Positions 22,061 through 33,403 of a stretch of DNA of 51,120 bases are shown here, in pieces. The DNA is from Gracilaria gracilis (Eukaryota > Rhodophyta > Florideophyceae > Gracilariales > Gracilariaceae). Under the pieces are notes generated by a model. The model did not search any database. It worked only from the letters and a program-made list of their open reading frames with translations, and was not told where the DNA came from. A program made the position numbers and the translations under genes. Position 1 is the first letter of the stretch; each line of letters opens with the position of its first letter. The stretch is taken from the NCBI GenBank assembly GCA_030374805.1, contig JARGSG010000261.1, positions 1 to 51,120 of the forward strand, written 5' to 3'.

Positions 22061-22799
22061 TGAATGAAGCCAGCCTTCATTGTGTTTGACTGCATTTCGA
22101 GGCGCAGACTGAGGTAAGGAAGGAGAGACTGTACAAGAGTGCAAGCGTCGCAGAATAGATGCTGTCAAGCGTTGTTTCGTCAAAGTTGCGAGCTGGTAAA
22201 GTGTGAAGGAAAACGTGCGGTGGTCCCAAAGATGTCGGAGCTTGCGACTCGGAAGACGTGCTCGTAACCGAGATCACACAGCTGTCGGGGTGGGGGATCA
22301 AACGAAAATTGGTCAAAATCGCAGCACGTGTGACGTGTTCTAGCTACTCCGCCAAACCAGCCTGTACCGCCATACCCTTGTATCTATCTAGAAAGCTACT
22401 GTTCACTGTTCAACCGCAAACAAAACGGGCAACTCTTAAAGATGCTGAAGTTTGTGGCACCAAACCATAGCAGAGTTTGCAAGCTCTACGGTGCATCCTC
22501 GCGCTTGTTCTTTCCGGCGTGCTGACAACTGGACGTGCCTCGTAATATTTATGTGCTCGTTCACTACACGTACTTGTTTCCCCGCGGCTTCCGTAGCCCT
22601 TCCCAGTCAAATCACGAACAACGACTCCTTCATCCGATTCTTTTGCTCTCCGGCTTGGTTGCGGTACTTTCATCATGTCGGACATCCCCCGGAATCCAAC
22701 ATCGCGGGAGGGTTGCCCCGTTCCGAGTTCCTCCTCACGATAGTTTCCGAGAAACGAGTCGTTTCGAAGACAGCGCCATTGCCGTCTTCATCTTCCGAT
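22061..22799. other. Spacer and probable 5' leader of the Dicer-like gene
   Basis: The ABC similarity fades out by 22100. The Dicer frame is open upstream to 22452 but starts there on a TTG. In-frame ATGs are at 22551 and 22800; the 22551-22799 part has pyrimidine-rich, leader-like composition, and upstream out-of-frame ATGs occur (22535, about 22676). Confidence 0.4.
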
Positions 22800-25700
22800 A
22801 TGGACGACTTGCGACGTTCATTACCACGCCTCGAACTTCGTAACTTGCTCATTCTCATCCGACGTAACCAGAACACCATCCATGCCCCTCAGAACCCACG
22901 TGAGCGATTACTCATCGAATCCGTGCAAAACTTTCTTGAGGTAGAGCGCATCCGCCGCTCAAAGGACCCCGTGGCAATCAGACGCCCTCTGCGCTCTGCG
23001 CTGATACTCACTTCCAATCACAACGCTGAACGCTATTCGTTTCTGTTTTCTTCGCATGGTCAGCTACCCACCATACGACATGGAACTCAACAAGTAACAA
23101 GTGATTGTGCTTTAGACACACTCTTGGCAGAACATGACGTAGTTATAACCAAACCACATTTGGCCTTAGGCCATGCGCGAACAAACAAACTGCATTTACG
23201 GCGAATAAGCTTGCTCTTAGTCGACCAAGCAGAAGAAGCTGGGTTGCGTTCTCACCCATGTGCTGCACTAATCAGAGATTACTGTCGCGCTCTTCCTCCC
23301 AGTCGCCGACCCCGCATTCTCGCCATAGCCGGAATTAACCTCAACCGCTTGTTGTTATATCCCATTGAATATAACCTCATGTCTCGAAGCACTTTTGAGA
23401 AATCACACGACGTTCTGTGGAGTCCTTGCTATGGGAAAAGTGCAAGGGATACCCACGGAGGTTTGATAGATGTCGAGAACATTCAATACAGTGTTCATTG
23501 CGAGCAATCTTCTCACGAACCGGGAGGTCAACGACACCTGGATGGTGTGATGGATGTTGCGGTTATGAACAGCAGCATGGAGCTCGGGAACGATGAACTG
23601 ATGCTCTTGAAGCGGGAGATAGGATCTCTAGGTGTTGCTGTCTTTTTGAAAGCTTCTCAACGTCGAAAGCGTCGCTCGAGACGCCATGCGGGTCGTCGGT
23701 TATCTGCTCGTTTCCTGGCCACGCCTACTACAATGCTGGGGGAAAGCGATTTTGTTGGCATGTCAGAGAAAGCCTTCTATCTTATCCGTGAGTTGCAGTT
23801 TGTATACGCATGTTCCACACAATCGCATCCACTCTCTGTCGTGATCCATGCTGGACATCCCATCGTTACATGTGCGTTGGGTGAGGTTTTGCGTGCGATT
23901 CCAATGTTTCGAGCGTTGAACATTCAAACCGTTTTAGGCCATTTGAAGCCTGATTTGCATCAGTATACCTCTTCCCAGAACACGGAAAGCCTATGGCAAG
24001 GTGAGGAGACAGATGATGAAGGCGTTGCTGGCCTGGCTGCAGGTATTGTACATATCTTGATTGTTGCTGACACCTATCTGAGCCAAGGTAGGGGCCAAAG
24101 ACCTTTAGCACCTACTCCACTGGTCATTCGATTCGATTGTTCGCTTCCTGATTACGATATTGATGGTGGTGGAGGCCGATGTCGAGTCATTGTCTTCAGA
24201 CAAAGAAGAATACCATATGAGGACGGCCGTGTACCTCATGAGCAAAGCAGAGCCCGAGAATGGGCTGCTCAGACGAAACCAAATGGAGTGCAGAACGGTA
24301 CCACGAACAGTGTGATTGATTTAACTGATGACGATGATGGCAACAGAGACCCCAATAGACCTCCCGGTGTGGAGCGGAAAAATGCCTTATCCCTGAACAG
24401 AAAAGAACCCACATACATTCGAAGAAGAAGACGGTCAGTCGGAAATAATCTGAATTCGGTAGCACGAACGGGGTCATATTGGACAATCGGGGAACACCAC
24501 GAGAACAGAAGGAGCAACGACTTAGAAAAGACCTCCCCCTTTACATGTAGCCCGGCAGTAGCGCTTCTTGGTCCTGAATTGCGTTCGGGGAACCCCAGTC
24601 ATCAGTACTCCGTCGTTCTCTACAATGATTTTCCATCGGCTACTTCTGCTTCATCAGCAGCAGCAGAAACACGGCGTTCTGGAATCGAAGATTTCATGTT
24701 TGTCTTTTCTAGAAAGCTGGAAGAGGATGAGTTGCTTGTGTGCTTGAAGGACTCTTTCTTTGGAACTGGAAGCACTATTTCCGTGTCTGGATATGCGAAG
24801 TTGTTCTATCACGGGCCTGTAAGGTTGTCTCACCAGCAGGTAAAGTTGGGTAGGGAGTATGGAACAGTTTTGTTTCCATCTCTAATGCACTGGGTGGGAA
24901 GATCAGATTTCGTTTGGGAAGAGTCGCTCGACTTAAAGACGCCCTCTGAGAGGGAATCGTGGCGAAAGTACTGTCGCATGTATCTTGTCCTACCGGTGAA
25001 GATAGCGCAGGTTCCACCTTCTGGAAGGCAGAGAACAAGCAGAATTCGAGATGCTATTAATGGATTTGAAAACGATTACCACAAGGGAAGCAGTATTGAG
25101 CTGGTCGGGAAAGACATCTTGAAGAAATACTTTCGATCAGATGATCAAGACTTGGCACATGACGATCATGACTTAGCGTCTAATCGAGAGATCGACTGGG
25201 AAAACATACGAAAAGTCATAGAGCTCCAGGACCCGGAAGTGCGTGCGATTGAAGGTCGAAAATGCGACCCATTAAGTTCAGCTCGCTTGAAAGAACTCGA
25301 AGGTACCCTCTTGTACTCTTCTATGTCCTCGGAGTTTTTCATTTTATCGGGGAAGCTGCAGGAGAATATCAGCCCATTGTGTGAAGTGACCAGAAGTCGG
25401 AAGTTTGCCCTCCGTCCTGATGGCACGATTGTACCTCATGACGACCTTCGCCATCTTGTAAATGTTCACACAAATGACAAGACGATCGCCAAGCAAGCAG
25501 AAGTGGCTAATCAAAGTCCTTCCCCAGAATATAAAAGTAAGGAGGTCATCGATCTAACAGGTGCACCAGATGATGACGCGAAATTGTCTTCTCCCTCCTC
25601 CGCACACATCCAGGAGTCGGCATCATCGCCAAACCCTGAAAGTCTGACTACCAATGAGAAGCTAAGACCCGTCAAATGGTGTGTCAAACGAAATCGTCTC

Positions 25701-27196
25701 GTGTTTGAAGAGGGAAAGAAGTCACGTAAACGCCGGCGAGCTTCTAGTAGCTTCGACCATCTGAAGAAATTTGATGTTGAGCGAAACATCAGGAAGAGGA
25801 GAAAGTTTTGGATTGGTGATGTACGTTATTCGTTAGAGACGTATATGAAGAAATACTTTCCGCAGGGGCTGAAGGATCTTACGCAGCCTTTGCTTATGGG
25901 AGCGAGACCTAGAACTAGAACCCTCATGGATTTGTGTGATTTAGTACAAGGGGCCTCACAGCTTCAATTGTCCGAGCGTTCCGTGGTTAACTCGGGTGAG
26001 ACGCGATACCTCGTCCCAGAGCTTTGTCGAAGACATCCGATGTCGGTTGGATTCCTATTTGTTCCACCAGTAGCGCTTTTACTGGAACATCATCTTGCCA
26101 TGTGTGAGTTGAGGGATTTGTTGTTCAAGAGGACTGGAATGAAGTGCGATCTTGGACTTTTGATCAGGTCTGTCACGTCTACCAATGTCAGTCATGTAGC
26201 CAATTATGAGAGACTTGAATTCCTTGGAGATGCTCTGTTGGAGTTATCATCCACTGTGAGAGTATTCACTAGGTTTCCGCATGACTCAGAAGGTAAAATG
26301 CATACAAAACGACGGCATCTCGTATGCAATCCTCGTCTCTACGAGGTTGGGAAGGCGGTTGGACTCCAAACTACTACCGGAACAGGAGAGCTGAACTCAG
26401 TGAATGGAAACCTCCTGGTACGGATATGGAAGGACGCATTCAACTGATTTCTATCAAGGGCCTAGCAGACGTTGTTGAAGCCATTTGTGGGGCGTTCTTT
26501 TTGCATGGATCTACCTCTGTTGATGAAGAATTCTTTCAACTTCGAGCAGTGGATCTGGACAAGAACGCAGATTCTACGGACTGGGTTATTGATCTATGCA
26601 ATAGTTCTGATGATGAAGACGATGTCGTGGATCAGAAGCAACTCGAAGAAAGAAAACGGGCAGATGGGGAAGCAAAAGAAGAACCAGTACTTGTCAATCA
26701 GGAAACTGAAGCAAAGAGCAAAGAGCCCAGTATAAGTCATCCTTTCTCCTCTGTATCAGTCGAACAAGGCTACATAAGTGCGTACAAACTTTTGGAAGCA
26801 TTCGGTGTGTTTGACGACGTCGAACCCTCGCACTCAGAAATGTTGCTTGCTGCTGCTCATGCAATGCATGTTAAGGGGAGCCCGACACCAACTGAAATGT
26901 CACCTGCTGCCTTTCTATATGATGAACGTATCGCAAACCCTTCGAAACCATGGGAAGATCATTTCGGCATCATCGAGAAGAACATTGGCTACATCTTCAA
27001 GCGAAGGCCTCTGCTAGTGTGTGCCCTTACAACATTCATCGTATCACCAAAACAAGCCTTATGCAGACCTGGAAACATTCGAACGCCTGGAATTCCTCGG
27101 GGACGCGATTGCAGATTTCTTTGTCGTCTGGTATTTGTATTTGCCTGGGGGTCAGACAAGCTTTCATACCGTTGAGGAAGATGTTCCAACTTGACC
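22800..27196 (+). CDS. Dicer-like RNase III protein, frameshifted and 3'-truncated
   Basis: Dicer cuts double-stranded RNA into small RNAs. From ATG 22800 (in-frame alternative 22551) the order is as follows. A reduced helicase region comes first: no Walker A is visible and the DExH box is degenerate (LLLVDQAEEAG, about residue 140). Helicase-C-like sequence follows near residue 345. Next come acidic linkers and a PAZ-like end with QPLLMGARP and YLVPELCRRHPMS (about 1030-1080). RNase IIIa has YERLEFLGDALLEL (26205-26245), WKPPGT and ADVVEAICGAFF. RNase IIIb has FERLEFLGDAIADF (27075-27117). One-base frame changes occur near 26360 and between 27015 and 27060. They compensate and lie by A-runs, so sequencing error is possible. 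Coding sense is lost near 27150, inside RNase IIIb, where a foreign DAHP synthase fragment begins; the C-terminal helix and dsRBD are missing. Three VIDL(T/C)-acidic motifs resemble SUMO-binding sites. Confidence 0.82.
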
Positions 27197-27480
27197 TGTG
27201 TTGTGCCGCCAACACACTCGGTGACTTCCTTGAAGCCTCGCACCTCTGCCATGATTCGATTCCATGAGCGTGTCTTGTAGCCCGAATCGGTCTTGAAGGT
27301 GTTTCCATGCATGCTGTCGGACACCCACAGCACGTTGCGGCCCTCGCGTTGTACGGCGCGAATGAGCGGGGGCAGAGCTTGAAGAATGTTGTCGGCACCC
27401 ATTCTGGTGATGATGGTGAGTCGGCCAGGCACATTGTGCGGGTTGAGAACATCGCACAGACGAAGCCATGGCGCCTTCAA
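27150..27480 (-). pseudogene. Class II DAHP synthase fragment
   Basis: The minus strand encodes LRLCDVLNPHNVPGRLTIIT, RMGADNIL, RNVLWVSDSMHGNTFKTDSG, RSWNRIMAEVRGFK, EVTECVGG and LPQRYESLSDP. These are the C-terminal conserved blocks of plant/bacterial class II 3-deoxy-D-arabino-heptulosonate-7-phosphate synthase, the first shikimate-pathway enzyme. The usual DPMHGNT reads DSMHGNT. About 20 residues that normally lie between VRAFF and VTECVGG (the GGVH.EMTGQ region) are deleted. Both ends are absent. It overlaps tail-to-tail with the broken Dicer end, so it is a displaced fragment and not a working gene. Confidence 0.8.
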
Positions 27481-27593
27481 ACGTAGAAGATGGAAGAGAA
27501 AGATGCAGAAACTTTAACAACAGACAAACAGATAAATGTAGAGCAATAAGTGATTCCTAAAACTATAAATGCAATTGAAACGAGCGTTTACCA

Positions 27594-29172
27594 CTAAAGA
27601 AACCCACCATCACCATCCTCATCTTCAGGGCTCTTCTTCCGAATCATTCTCTTGAACCTCTTCAAGAGGTGATGATGATTCTCCTCTAGAGTCTGCGTGA
27701 GATCCTCGTCGTTCAAATCGCGCACACGCTTTATCTGCACCGAGCTCTCCGCCAGCAGAGTAGCGAGTTTAACACGGGCACCAAACACCTCGGCTTCCTT
27801 TTCCTCCGTGGTCTTCCTTCCTCCAGCCGTGTGAGCGAACTTCTCACGTTCAAAGTTCAATTGCTCTCTTAATATGGTTGTCTGTTCTTCGCGAAATTTT
27901 ATTCGAGAAGTCCCACCCCTTTAGAAAGCTCCCCGAGTTCTTTGTGACTTCCACTATTCCGCCCACTCGAACTGCGCTTCTTCTGAAAAGAAAATGCTTC
28001 CTCTTCGGGAGAGTTGATTACCAGACCTTCCTCGACGCCTCCCTCGGAGTCCGCGATCAATTTTGACGTGGTCTCAATAAATTCGACGGCCTCATTAGCG
28101 GTTCCTAACCGCGCAACAATGAAGAATACGTACGCGCGCTTTCGACTCGGCTGTCAGTTGACCGCTGGCCGTCATGCGGAGAAAGTTGGAAATATTGCTG
28201 GGGTTGTTTTGCCCCGACTTCGACCAGTTAGCTTTAGCCGTAGTAACCAGTTTCCTCACACTATCATACTGGTGCTTTAGCACCGATGCAGTTCGTAGAC
28301 ACAGAGGTCTTTTGTTGGAATCCACCTCATCCAAACGTCCCGTAAACGAACACCTCGACTCGACTTGCGAATCGTTGAACCGACTACCAATAACTGCCCA
28401 GAACGACTCCCTTGTTACATTGGCATCCAACTCAGAACGGCTCAGCGTCCCCTCCGTTGGCTTTTGCAAGCGCGTTCTTCGCCATATCGTCGTCACGCAA
28501 TATAACGCAAAGCCTGGCAAATTCGTTAAGAGAGAAGCTAGGATCCGCAGGGAGATCCAGCTCTGCGGAGAACGGGAATCCGGATGACGACGGTTGGGCA
28601 CTTTTGAATGCGAGGATTGTATCTGCTACTTCTCGGCGGTCCAATGGGTGAAGCATGTCCACGAACGCGCCAACCTCCGGTAGCTTGGACAAAGTTGAAT
28701 TAAGACCTTTGGTTTCACTCTCCCAAACAAAGTAGCCCTTCATTTCTTCGTTTGTGGAGAAGCAATCGCGGATACTCACGTCCTCAAAGCTCTTTAAATG
28801 AAGAAAGAGCACCAGTTGGGACACAAGTTGCGCGTGTTGACGGTTGCGGATTTTGTAGCTTGAACGGCTTGCACAGCTTTCGAAGGTCTTTGACCGTTCT
28901 ACTGAGCAAAAATGAGTAGACGAAGGCCATGCGATTGTTTTCACGAAATTCTGGGTCATTGTATGGAGATACGGTGACGGCGGAAGAAGAAGGGATTATA
29001 CTGGAGGTTGGTGGTTCATTCGGCGGTGAGTTGGGAGCGGGTTGCACGGGACGAACTTCGGTGGTCGTATGCGTACTATGAAGCGCAGCTGATGCTGGGT
29101 GTTTTCTGGGGCTGCGTCCGCAAAGGCGGAGGAAGGGGGGTTTGAAAAATGCTGGGGAGGCGGGGGTGCCAT
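27594..29172 (-). CDS. SANT/trihelix-like coiled-coil protein, copy 1 (only full-length copy)
   Basis: ATG is at 29172 (MAPPPPQHFSNP...), the stop at 27594. The N-terminus is Pro/Ser-rich. It is followed by a SAP-like segment (VKDLRKLCKPFKLKIRNR), a central ESFWAVIGSRFNDSQ ... RTASVLKHQYDSVRKLV block resembling Myb/SANT-trihelix proteins of transposons and plant NAM-associated proteins, then YVFFIVARLGTANEAVEFIE. The C-terminus is a charged coiled coil (REQLNFEREKF ... HHHLLKRFKRMIRKKSPED). The frame is broken by several single extra bases (for example near 28449, 28857, 29120, and in a G-run near 27925); copies 2-4 lack the first three, so these are probably errors. Copies 2-4 contain only the part up to about residue 330. 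DNA binding is inferred. Confidence 0.6.
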
Positions 29173-29524
29173 ACTTCCGAGATCGGAGAAGCACGGTGGT
29201 GCGTTGGGTGCGTCGGTAGGGAACGCAACGCAGCATCCTTGCGCCAGGGAGCCGCTGTATATTGCTCCGCTCGGCGCAGGATGCAGCGGGAAGTACTATG
29301 CACCCTAGTGGGTTGAACTGGTCCGGAAAACCCGATGAGGCCCTGAGGTAAATGATTGGCAATCGTGCTACCAAGTGGTACAGTTTAGTTGAGGAGCGCC
29401 TTCGCCTTACAGACGGTGGGCTTTCAAGAAATTGAAAGGGGCCTTCACGGGCATACAGAGGGTCAGCCCGCTCGGAGCTGCGTGAGCCAATGAAAAGACG
29501 TATATGGGCGTTCACGGTCGCCGT

Positions 29525-30577
29525 TCACGCACGTTCACGCTTGTTTAGAGACCGCCTGACTGAGCACAACGTGCAGAGTAAGTAGTCCAAAGTATCGGAA
29601 ATATTGCTGGGGTTGTTTTGCCCCGACTTCGACCAGTTAGCTTTAGCCGTAGTAACCAGTTTCCTCACACTATCATACTGGTGCTTTAGCACCGATGCAG
29701 TTCGTAGACACAGAGGTCTTTTGTTGGAATCCACCTCATCCAAACGTCCCGTAAACGAACACCTCGACTCGACTTGCGAATCGTTGAACCGACTACCAAT
29801 AACTGCCCAGAACGACTCCCTTGTTACATTGGCATCCAACTCAGAACGGCTCAGCGTCCCTCCGTTGGCTTTTGCAAGCGCGTTCTTCGCCATATCGTCG
29901 TCACGCAATATAACGCAAAGCCTGGCAAATTCGTTAAGAGAGAAGCTAGGATCCGCAGGGAGATCCAGCTCTGCGGAGAACGGGAATCCGGATGACGACG
30001 GTTGGGCACTTTTGAATGCGAGGATTGTATCTGCTACTTCTCGGCGGTCCAATGGGTGAAGCATGTCCACGAACGCGCCAACCTCCGGTAGCTTGGACAA
30101 AGTTGAATTAAGACCTTTGGTTTCACTCTCCCAAACAAAGTAGCCCTTCATTTCTTCGTTTGTGGAGAAGCAATCGCGGATACTCACGTCCTCAAAGCTC
30201 TTTAAATGAAGAAAGAGCACCAGTTGGGACACAAGTTGCGCGTGTTGACGGTTGCGGATTTTGAGCTTGAACGGCTTGCACAGCTTTCGAAGGTCTTTGA
30301 CCGTTCTACTGAGCAAAAATGAGTAGACGAAGGCCATGCGATTGTTTTCACGAAATTCTGGGTCATTGTATGGAGATACGGTGACGGCGGAAGAAGAAGG
30401 GATTATACTGGAGGTTGGTGGTTCATTCGGCGGTGAGTTGGGAGCGGGTTGCACGGGACGAACTTCGGTGGTCGTATGCGTACTATGAAGCGCAGCTGAT
30501 GCTGGGTGTTTTCTGGGGCTGCGTCGCAAAGGCGGAGGAAGGGGGTTTGAAAAATGCTGGGGAGGCGGGGGTGCCAT
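29525..30577 (-). CDS. SANT-like protein, truncated copy 2 with chimeric tail
   Basis: An intact 350-codon frame starts at a true ATG at 30577. It keeps the Pro-rich N-terminus, the SAP-like block (VKDLRKLCKPFKLKIRNR) and the SANT-like block (ESFWAVIGSRFNDSQ). At the unit junction the native C-terminal coiled coil is replaced by about 23 residues (DTLDYLLCTLCSVRRSL...) encoded by the upstream region of the neighbouring unit. If expressed it could act as a dominant-negative form. TATA-like sequence on the minus strand (CAATATACAG) lies near 30665. Confidence 0.65.
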   Translation of the reverse strand: MAPPPPQHFSNPLPPPLRRSPRKHPASAALHSTHTTTEVRPVQPAPNSPPNEPPTSSIIPSSSAVTVSPYNDPEFRENNRMAFVYSFLLSRTVKDLRKLCKPFKLKIRNRQHAQLVSQLVLFLHLKSFEDVSIRDCFSTNEEMKGYFVWESETKGLNSTLSKLPEVGAFVDMLHPLDRREVADTILAFKSAQPSSSGFPFSAELDLPADPSFSLNEFARLCVILRDDDMAKNALAKANGGTLSRSELDANVTRESFWAVIGSRFNDSQVESRCSFTGRLDEVDSNKRPLCLRTASVLKHQYDSVRKLVTTAKANWSKSGQNNPSNISDTLDYLLCTLCSVRRSLNKRERA

Positions 30578-30941
30578 ACTTCCGAGATCGGAGAAGCACG
30601 GTGGTGCGTTGGGTGCGTCGGTAGGGAACGCAACGCAGCATCCTTGCGCCAGGGAGCCGCTGTATATTGCTCCGCTCGGCGCAGGATGCAGCGGGAAGTA
30701 CTATGCACCCTAGTGGGTTGAACTGGTCCGGAAAACCCGATGAGGCCCTGAGGTAAATGATTGGCAATCGTGCTACCAAGTGGTACAGTTTAGTTGAGGA
30801 GCGCCTTCGCCTTACAGACGGTGGGCTTTCAAGAAATTGAAAGGGGCCTTCACGGGCATACAGAGGGTCAGCACCGCTCGGAGACTGCGTGAGCCAATGA
30901 AAAGACGTATATGGGCGTTCACGGTCGCCGTTCACGCACGT

Positions 30942-31992
30942 TCACCGCTTGTTTAGAGACCGCCTGACTGAGCACAACGTGCAGAGTAAGTAGTCCAAAG
31001 TATCGGAAATATTGCTGGGGTTGTTTTGCCCCGACTTCGACCAGTTAGCTTTAGCCGTAGTAACCAGTTTCCTCACACTATCATACTGGTGCTTTAGCAC
31101 CGATGCAGTTCGTAGACACAGAGGTCTTTTGTTGGAATCCACCTCATCCAAACGTCCCGTAAACGAACACCTCGACTCGACTTGCGAATCGTTGAACCGA
31201 CTACCAATAACTGCCCAGAACGACTCCCTTGTTACATTGGCATCCAACTCAGAACGGCTCAGCGTCCCTCCGTTGGCTTTTGCAAGCGCGTTCTTCGCCA
31301 TATCGTCGTCACGCAATATAACGCAAAGCCTAGCAAATTCGTTAAGAGAGAAGCTAGGATCCGCAGGGAGATCCAGCTCTGCGGAGAACGGGAATCCGGA
31401 TGACGACGGTTGGGCACTTTTGAATGCGAGGATTGTATCTGCTACTTCTCGGCGGTCCAATGGGTGAAGCATGTCCACGAACGCGCCAACCTCCTGGTAG
31501 CTTGGACAAAGTTGAATTAAGACCTTTGGTTTCACTCTCCCAAACAAAGTAGCCCTTCATTTCTTCGTTTGTGGAGAAGCAAATCGCGGATACTCACGTC
31601 CTCAAAGCTCTTTAAATGAAGAAAGAGCACCAGTTGGGACACAAGTTGCGCGTGTTGACGGTTGCGGATTTTGAGCTTGAACGGCTTGCACAGCTTTCGA
31701 AGGTCTTTGACCGTTCTACTGAGCAAAAATGAGTAGACGAAGGCCATGCGATTGTTTTCAACGAAATTCTGGGTCATTGTATGGAGATACGGTGAACGGC
31801 GGAAGAAAGAAGGGATTATACTGGAGGTTGGTGGTTCATTCGGCGGTGAGTTGGGAGCGGGTTGCACGGGACGAACTTCGGTGGTCGTATGCGTACTATG
31901 AAGCGCAGCTGATGCTGGGTGTTTTCTGGGTGCTGCGTCGCAAAGGCGGAGGAAGGGGGTTTGAAAAATGCATGGGGAGGCGGGGGTGCCAT
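30942..31992 (-). pseudogene. SANT-like protein, truncated copy 3 (many 1-bp insertions)
   Basis: Same layout as copy 2, with start ATG at 31992. At least ten single-base insertions relative to copies 2 and 4 break the frame, for example at about 31496, 31581, 31760, 31795, 31807 and 31931. Only one substitution was noticed. The breaks probably reflect sequence error. Confidence 0.6.
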
Positions 31993-32357
31993 ACTTCCGA
32001 GATCGGAGAAGCACGGTGGTGCGTTGGGTGCGTCGGTAGGGAACGCAACGCAGCATCCTTGCGCCAGGGAGCCGCTGTATATTGCTCCGCTCGGCGCAGG
32101 ATGCAGCGGGAAGATACTATGCACCCTAGTGGGGTTGAACTGGTCCGGAAAACCCGATGAGGCCCTGAGGTAAATGATTGGCAATCGTGCTACCAAGTGG
32201 TACAGTTTAGTTGAGGAGCGCCTTCGCCTTACAGACGGTGGGCTTTCAAGAAATTGAAAGGGGCCTTCACGGGCATACAGAGGGTCAGCCCGCTCGGAGC
32301 TGCGTGAGCCAATGAAAAGACGTATATGGGCGTTCACGGTCGCCGTTCACCGCACGT

Positions 32358-33403
32358 TCACAGCTTGTTTAGAGACCGCCTGACTGAGCACAACGTGCAG
32401 AGTAAGTAGTCCAAAGTATCGGAAATATTGCTGGGGTTGTTTTGCCCCGACTTCGACCAGTTAGCTTTAGCCGTAGTAACCAGTTTCCTCACACTATCAT
32501 ACTGGTGCTTTAGCACCGATGCAGTTCGTAGACACAGAGGTCTTTTGTTGGAATCCACCTCATCCAAACGTCCCGTAAACGAACACCTCGACTCGACTTG
32601 CGAATCGTTGAACCGACTACCAATAACTGCCCAGAACGACTCCCTTGTTACATTGGCATCCAACTCAGAACGGCTCAGCGTCCCTCCGTTGGCTTTTGCA
32701 AGCGCGTTCTTCGCCATATCGTCGTCACGCAATATAACGCAAAGCCTGGCAAATTCGTTAAGAGAGAAGCTAGGATCCGCAGGGAGATCCAGCTCTGCGG
32801 AGAACGGGAATCCGGATGACGACGGTTGGGCACTTTTGAATGCGAGGATTGTATCTGCTACTTCTCGGCGGTCCAATGGGTGAAGCATGTCCACGAACGC
32901 GCCAACCTCCGGTAGCTTGGACAAAGTTGAATTAAGACCTTTGGTTTCACTCTCCCAAACAAAGTAGCCCTTCATTTCTTCGTTTGTGGAGAAGCAATCG
33001 CGGATACTCACGTCCTCAAAGCTCTTTAAATGAAGAAAGAGCACCAGTTGGGACACAAGTTGCGCGTGTTGACGGTTGCGGATTTTGAGCTTGAACGGGC
33101 TTGCACAGCTTTCGAAGGTCTTTGACCGTTCTACTGAGCAAAAATGAGTAGACGAAGGCCATGCGATTGTTTTCACGAAATTCTGGGTCATTGTATGGAG
33201 ATACGGTGACGGCGGAAGAAGAAGGGATTATACTGGAGGTTGGTGGTTCATTCGGCGGTGAGTTGGGAGCGGGTTGCACGGGACGAACTTCGGTGGTCGT
33301 ATGCGTACTATGAAGCGCAGCTGATGCTAGGGTGTTTTCTGGGGCTGCGTCGCAAAGGCGGAGGAAGGGGGTTTGAAAAATGCTGGGGAGGCGGGGGTGC
33401 CAT
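32358..33403 (-). CDS. SANT-like protein, truncated copy 4
   Basis: Same layout as copy 2, with start ATG at 33403. One extra G near 33099 breaks the frame between the N-terminal and SAP-like parts; another extra base lies near 33330, upstream of the SANT part. Downstream, 32358-33191 is open to the chimeric tail. Confidence 0.55.

Noticed and set aside
29604..30059. Plus-strand 151-codon ORF repeated in each array unit
   Set aside because: It is the antisense shadow of the SANT-like coding sequence; its repetition only reflects the tandem duplication.
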